From NCBI GenBank assembly GCA_036566925.1, contig DATCVI010000204.1, positions 1 through 42,738 on the forward strand: a DNA stretch of 42,738 nt, given 5' to 3'. Source of the stretch: Stenotrophomonas_A sp036566925 (lineage in GTDB: Bacteria; Pseudomonadota; Gammaproteobacteria; Xanthomonadales; Xanthomonadaceae). This document shows, piece after piece, positions 38,454 to 42,738 of this stretch. The translations under genes and the position numbers were made by a program. Below the pieces are notes generated by a model, which saw nothing but the letters and a program-made list of their open reading frames with translations, was not told where the DNA came from and searched no databases. How positions within the stretch are numbered: the stretch's first letter is position 1; every line of letters starts with the position of its first letter.

Positions 38454-41219
38454 ATGTTGAACCACAAGCACAGCGCGCTGAGTATTGCGCTGGCCGCCGC
38501 CATGATGCCGATGCTGGCCTCGGCGCAGTCCGCCGATCCGGCCACCGCCGATACGACCCCGCAGCAGAACAGCGGCGAAGTCACCAACCTCGACACCGTC
38601 GAAGTCACCGGCATCCGCCGCGGCATCGAGAGCGCCATCGCGGTCAAGCGCGATGCCACCTCGGTGGTCGAAGCGATCTCGGCCGAAGACATCGGCAAGC
38701 TACCCGACATCAGCATCGCCGAATCGCTGGCGCGCCTGCCGGGCCTGTCGGCCCAGCGCGTGGCCGGGCGGGCGCAGGTCATCAGCGTGCGCGGCCTGTC
38801 GCCGGACTTCGCCACTACTCTGCTCAACGGGCGTGAAGTGGTCAGCACCGGCGACAACCGCAGCGTCGAGTTCGACCAGTACCCGGCCGAGCTGATGAAT
38901 GGCGTCACCGTGTACAAGACCCCCGATGCCGCACTGGTCGGCCAGGGCCTGTCGGGCACCATCGACATGCAGAGCGTGCGCCCGCTGAGCTTCAGCGAGC
39001 GTGTGATCTCCGTGGGCGGGCATTTCCAGAATAATTCGCTGGGCAAGGCCGCCAACGTCGACGCCAACGGCAACCGCTTCAACGCCAGCTACATCGACCA
39101 GTTCGCCAACAAGACCGTGGGCCTGTCGATCGGCTACGCGCATACCGACATGCCGATCCAGGAAAACCAGGTCGGCCTGTACGAGCCGTGGTCCACCGAG
39201 AACACCGACCAGGGCTTCCGCCCCGGCGTGCCAGCGGGCACCTACTACTCCGACGGCATCAAGGCCCTGCGCCGCACCGGCAACGCCAAGCGCGACGCCT
39301 ACATGGCCACCCTGCAGTTCCGTCCGTCCAATTCCTGGACCAGCACGCTCGACGCCTTCCACACCGAGGCCGAGCAGATCGATACCGCCAACCAGTTCGA
39401 GGTCAACCTCAGCAACTACAACGGCGGCTACACCCCGGGCCTGGCCATCACGAACCTGCAGGTCAACGGCAACGGCAGCATGACCGGCGGCACCGCCAGC
39501 GGCGTGTATCCGCTGGTGCGCGGCATGTACAACAAGCGCGAAGACAAGATCGACGTCTACGGCTGGAACAACGAGTTCAACTTCGACTCGGGCATCCGCG
39601 TCAGCGCCGACCTGAACTACTCCAAGGCCACCCGCAAGGAGCTGAACCTGGAGAACAACACCCAGATGGCGCCGATGCCGCAGCTCGATACGGTCGGCCT
39701 GACCTATCACAGCAGCGACTTCTCGCAGCTGGTGCCCGGCCGCGACTACTCCGATCCGAACTCGCTGTACCTGACCAACACCATCTACGGCTCCGGCTAC
39801 GGCAAGGTGCCGAGCATCGAAGACCGGCTGAAGGGCGCGCGCCTGCAGGCCAGCTTCCCGATGCCCGAATCCTGGGGCTGGTTCCGCGACCTCGACGTCG
39901 GCGTCAACTACGCAGACCGCGAGAAGCACAAGGAACAGCCGGAAGGCAACATCAACCTTGGCGCCCAAGGCGACACCACCATCGCCAGCGACCTCCAGTA
40001 CAGCCGCGTCAACCTCGGCTTTGCCGGCGTCGGCTTCATCCCGGCCTGGAACGTGCCCGGCGCGGTCGATCGCTACATGAGCTTCGAGCCGGTGGACGAT
40101 CTGTCCTACCTGGTCTCCAAGGCCTGGACGGTAAACGAGAAGATCACCACCGCGTGGCTGAAGGCCAACCTGGACAGCGACCTCGGCGACAACGTCACCC
40201 TTCGCGGCAACATCGGCGTGCAGTTGCAGCATGCCGACCAATCCTCCAACGCCAACTACTGGGACGGCACCCAGCCGGCCGGCAGCGAGGTCCAGCCTTA
40301 CGAGGCCGGCAAGACCTATAACGACTGGCTGCCGAGCATGAACCTGGCATTCGGCTTCGTCCACGACCAGACCCTGCGTTTCGCCCTGGCCAAGCAGGTT
40401 GCCCGTCCGCGCGTGGACCAGATGCGCGCCTCGCTGGAATTTGGCGTCGATACCGCCACCGGCAAGCCCGGCGCCAGCGGCGGCAACCCGCTGCTCGACC
40501 CATGGCGCGCCAACGCCCTGGACATCTCCTACGAGAAGTACTTCGGCGAGAAGGCCTACGTGGCCGCGGCGTTCTTCTACAAGGATCTGAAGAGCTATAT
40601 CTACACCCAGAGCATCGACAACTACGACTTCTCCTCGTTCGTCGCCGACTACGTCCCGCCGCCGGGTGGCGCACCGGTACAGACCACCGGCACGTTCACC
40701 GCGCCGGAGAACGGCAACGGCGGCAAGCTGCATGGATTCGAGCTGACGGCATCGCTGCCGCTGGACATGCTGTGGTCGCCGCTGCAGGGTTTTGGCATCC
40801 AGGCCAGCGCCAGCTTCAACGACAGCGACGTCAAGATCCGCGACCCGGAAAGTGCTTCCAGCGTGGGTGATGGCGACATCAGCCTGCCGGGCCTTTCGGA
40901 CCGCGTGTACAACTTCACCGCGTACTACGAGAACAAGGGCTTCGAGGCGCGCGTGAGCCAGCGTCGGCGTTCGGACTTCATCGGCGAAATCGGCAACTTC
41001 AACGGCAACCGTACGTTGCGCTATGTGGTCGGCGAGAACATCACCGATGCGCAGGTGAGCTACAACTTCGGTGATTCGCTGGAGGGGTTGAGCATCTTGT
41101 TGCAGGTGAGCAATCTCACCAATTCGCCTTATCGCACATATGCGGGGACGAAGGATCGTCCGCTGGAATATATCGAGTGGGGTCGTACCTACTTGATGGG
41201 TGTCACTTACAAGTTCTGA
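38454..41219 (+). CDS. TonB-dependent receptor, probable maltodextrin transporter
   Basis: 921 residues. The signal peptide ends at ASA-Q (about residue 24); a TonB box-like LDTVEVTG is at 46-53; the plug follows (SIAESLARLPGLSAQRV; VISVRGLSPDFATTLLNGRE; GVTVYKTPDAALVGQGLSGT); and the beta-barrel runs to the terminal aromatic residue (YLMGVTYKF). This is the outer-membrane active transporter type abundant in Xanthomonads for plant carbohydrates. Substrate inferred from the neighbouring hydrolases. ATG 38454 follows GGGAGGGGAAA; an upstream ATG at 38316 overlaps the operator and adds a non-signal sequence. A terminator follows 24 bases after the stop. Confidence 0.95.
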   Translation: MLNHKHSALSIALAAAMMPMLASAQSADPATADTTPQQNSGEVTNLDTVEVTGIRRGIESAIAVKRDATSVVEAISAEDIGKLPDISIAESLARLPGLSAQRVAGRAQVISVRGLSPDFATTLLNGREVVSTGDNRSVEFDQYPAELMNGVTVYKTPDAALVGQGLSGTIDMQSVRPLSFSERVISVGGHFQNNSLGKAANVDANGNRFNASYIDQFANKTVGLSIGYAHTDMPIQENQVGLYEPWSTENTDQGFRPGVPAGTYYSDGIKALRRTGNAKRDAYMATLQFRPSNSWTSTLDAFHTEAEQIDTANQFEVNLSNYNGGYTPGLAITNLQVNGNGSMTGGTASGVYPLVRGMYNKREDKIDVYGWNNEFNFDSGIRVSADLNYSKATRKELNLENNTQMAPMPQLDTVGLTYHSSDFSQLVPGRDYSDPNSLYLTNTIYGSGYGKVPSIEDRLKGARLQASFPMPESWGWFRDLDVGVNYADREKHKEQPEGNINLGAQGDTTIASDLQYSRVNLGFAGVGFIPAWNVPGAVDRYMSFEPVDDLSYLVSKAWTVNEKITTAWLKANLDSDLGDNVTLRGNIGVQLQHADQSSNANYWDGTQPAGSEVQPYEAGKTYNDWLPSMNLAFGFVHDQTLRFALAKQVARPRVDQMRASLEFGVDTATGKPGASGGNPLLDPWRANALDISYEKYFGEKAYVAAAFFYKDLKSYIYTQSIDNYDFSSFVADYVPPPGGAPVQTTGTFTAPENGNGGKLHGFELTASLPLDMLWSPLQGFGIQASASFNDSDVKIRDPESASSVGDGDISLPGLSDRVYNFTAYYENKGFEARVSQRRRSDFIGEIGNFNGNRTLRYVVGENITDAQVSYNFGDSLEGLSILLQVSNLTNSPYRTYAGTKDRPLEYIEWGRTYLMGVTYKF

Positions 41220-41243
41220 TCCCCCCCAGGGTTTTGGAAGTGG

Positions 41244-41272
41244 GCCCGCTGCTTTTGCAGCGGGCTTTTTTT
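41244..41272 (+). terminator. Terminator after the TonB-dependent receptor
   Basis: GCCCGCTGC-tttt-GCAGCGGGC followed by seven T: a textbook intrinsic terminator. Confidence 0.93.
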
Positions 41273-41344
41273 GTTTTGATCCGTCACTTGCACCAGCGCC
41301 CGTCGGCGACCACCATGGAGCGGCCCTCCTCCGGAGCAGCCGCC

Positions 41345-42403
41345 ATGCACCGCCGCCGCTTCCTGCAATACAGCACCCTCGCCGGCCTAGGCGCTTATAC
41401 AGGCACCTTCCCGGCCATCGCCGCAGCGCCCTCGCCCATCGACCACGCGAAAGACTGGGCCTGGCTCGTAGGCAATTGGAACGTCCGCCACCGGCGCCTG
41501 CGCGAACGCCTGGTCGGCAACCAGGACTGGCAGGATTTCCCAGGCAAGAGCGCCTTCTGGCAGACCCTCGGCGGCCTCGGTAACCTCGACGACAACATTG
41601 TCGAACTTCCCGGCGACCCCTATCGCGGCATCAGCCTGCGCGCGTACGACCCGGCCACCGATACCTGGGCGATCTGGTGGCTGGACGGCCGCAACCCCAC
41701 CCACATCGACCCGCCAGTAAAAGGACGCTTCGACGGCGACACCGGCGTGTTCACCGGCCACGACACGCTGCGCGACAAACCCATCGTGATGCGCTTTACC
41801 TGGCGCGACATCCACAGCGCGCAGCCGTGGTGGGAACAGGCGTTCTCCGGCGACCAAGGCCGCAGTTGGGAGGTGAATTGGCGCAACTGGTTCACTCGTA
41901 CCGCACCGCAACCCTCCCCGCTCCCGGTGCTGGCCGATGCGCCGCACGACTGGGACTTCCTGCAGGGCAATTGGCGCGCGCGGCATTGGCGGCTGCGCGA
42001 TCCGTTCGCCGCCAACGATGACCGGGAAACCTTCGACGGCACGCTGGCGCTATGGCCGGTGCTCGGTGGCCACGGTGCCGTGGCTCATCTCGTGATGCAT
42101 CCGCGCGGCGGCGATGAGTTTGGCGTGCATTTGCACACCCACGATGCCAAGACGCAGCAGTGGCTGCAGTGGCGACTGGAGGGCAGCCAGCCGGGGAAGA
42201 TCGATGCGGCCGCTACCGGTGCCCTCGAAGATCATGCAATCCGCTATGTCGGCGAAGAAAGCGTCGGCGGCAGGCGGGTGCGGGTTCGGACCACATGGGG
42301 ACCGCAATCGGCGAACGCCGCGCGACGCGAACTCGCGTTCTCCGCCGACGGTGGCACGACCTGGAAAACCTGGTGGACCACCGACTTCGAGCGCAGCAGC
42401 TGA
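41345..42403 (+). CDS. Tat-exported protein with two related lipocalin-like domains
   Basis: 352 residues. The N-terminus MHRRRFLQYSTLAGLGAYTG has the twin-arginine motif (RRRFLQ), so the protein is probably exported folded. Two halves resemble each other: residues ~35-190 begin with DWAWLVGNWNVRHRRLRERL, and ~200-350 with DWDFLQGNWRARHWRLRDPF. Both continue with a W-rich beta pattern ending in WRNWFTR or WWTTDFER. This suggests an internal duplication of a small beta-barrel related to DUF1579/lipocalin-like domains; family name uncertain. Function unknown. GGAG lies 9 bases before ATG 41345; an upstream ATG at 41312 would put extra residues before the Tat motif. Convergent with the alpha-glucosidase gene. 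Confidence 0.8.
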   Translation: MHRRRFLQYSTLAGLGAYTGTFPAIAAAPSPIDHAKDWAWLVGNWNVRHRRLRERLVGNQDWQDFPGKSAFWQTLGGLGNLDDNIVELPGDPYRGISLRAYDPATDTWAIWWLDGRNPTHIDPPVKGRFDGDTGVFTGHDTLRDKPIVMRFTWRDIHSAQPWWEQAFSGDQGRSWEVNWRNWFTRTAPQPSPLPVLADAPHDWDFLQGNWRARHWRLRDPFAANDDRETFDGTLALWPVLGGHGAVAHLVMHPRGGDEFGVHLHTHDAKTQQWLQWRLEGSQPGKIDAAATGALEDHAIRYVGEESVGGRRVRVRTTWGPQSANAARRELAFSADGGTTWKTWWTTDFERSS

Positions 42404-42422
42404 ATGCCACTGCGCGCGCCCC

Positions 42423-42738
42423 TCATCGGCGCCGCGCGCAGTAGATCGCATGTCCGGGCAGATGGATCTGCTGGCCTTCGACACTGCCTGCGTCCGGGCC
42501 CGGCACGTCCACTGTCTGCCACGTGTCCTGCGGCAGTGTCGCCGCCACAGGCTCGGCCGACAGGTTGAATGCCAGCAGCATGACCTCGCCCTCCAGGCGA
42601 CGCTCGAACATCAGCACCGGCTCGTCGGTCTGGTGGAAATGAATGTCGCCACGTACCAACGTCGGCTCGGTTCGGCGCCAGGCCAGGAACTGTCGGAATG
42701 CATTGAGCACCGAGTCCGGCGCGTGCGTTTGCGCCGCC
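42423..42738 (-). CDS. GH13 alpha-glucosidase, C-terminal part (cut by window edge)
   Basis: The frame is open to the right edge (104 codons in view; the start lies outside). The residues THAPDSVLNAFRQFLAWRRT and the following C-terminal beta-domain (VLMFERRLEGEVMLLAFNLS) match the end of GH13 oligo-1,6-glucosidase/alpha-glucosidases. It would be the likely intracellular enzyme that cleaves maltose and maltodextrins brought in by the MFS carrier. Catalytic residues are not in the window. Confidence 0.85.
   Translation of the reverse strand, partial: AAQTHAPDSVLNAFRQFLAWRRTEPTLVRGDIHFHQTDEPVLMFERRLEGEVMLLAFNLSAEPVAATLPQDTWQTVDVPGPDAGSVEGQQIHLPGHAIYCARRR

Noticed and set aside
38700..40733. 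Minus-strand open frame of 677 codons inside the TonB-dependent receptor gene
   Set aside because: It lies wholly within a clear receptor coding sequence and is rich in Val/Gly/Ala/His, as expected for a shadow frame.

Overview
The window is high-GC chromosomal DNA from a gamma-proteobacterium of the Xanthomonadaceae. The strongest clue is a nearly complete xanthan-type gum cluster on the minus strand. It lies beside tRNA-Pro, a MerR-type regulator, ihfA, pheT, pheS, rplT, rpmI, infC and thrS, which I recall as the arrangement in Xanthomonas. GumB and GumD are close to my memory of the X. campestris proteins, but genus-level assignment is inference.

Layout, left to right. (1) 1-1611: the 5' part of a trimeric autotransporter adhesin gene, minus strand, with 123-residue stalk repeats and running off the left edge. 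(2) 2012-15810: gumB-C-D-E-F-H-I-J-K-L-M-N, transcribed right to left. Most junctions are 1- or 4-base stop/start overlaps, but gumC and gumD are separated by a structured 311-bp spacer. Only one acetyltransferase gene is present, where X. campestris has gumF and gumG. A Clp/CRP-like palindrome and a hairpin lie upstream of gumB. (3) 16243-17113: a small conserved-looking protein and an isochorismatase-family hydrolase. (4) 17227-21502: a 4.2-kb integrative element in the 3' half of tRNA-Pro(GGG). It is bounded by 45-bp perfect direct repeats and carries an excisionase-like gene, a lambda-type tyrosine integrase, four copies of a TAGGGTG motif that look like integrase arm sites, its own replacement terminator, and unfamiliar cargo: a secreted Cys-containing protein, a protein with a HEPN-type R-x5-H motif, a two-helix membrane protein and an unknown protein. 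This is the best candidate for an undescribed (possibly anti-phage) system. (5) 21460-29311: tRNA-Pro and the translation block, with two probable attenuator or terminator hairpins, a thrS leader peptide containing tandem Thr codons, and an infC start at ATC. (6) 29486-42738: a maltodextrin-use locus: LacI-family regulator, GH13 amylase, MFS sugar transporter, six-hairpin glycosidase, GH97 alpha-glucosidase, TonB-dependent receptor, a Tat-exported duplicated-domain protein and the end of a GH13 alpha-glucosidase.

How the parts work together. The gum proteins build a lipid-linked repeat unit (GumD, M, H, K, I), decorate it (GumF, GumL), flip it (GumJ), polymerise it (GumE) and export it (GumB, GumC). 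In the sugar locus the outer-membrane receptor would import maltodextrins, periplasmic hydrolases would trim them, and the MFS protein would carry products into the cytoplasm. A 15-bp identical site with a TACGTA core lies before both the receptor gene and the divergent hydrolase promoters and is the likely LacI-type operator. All calls come from reading the sequence and family knowledge; no database search was run.
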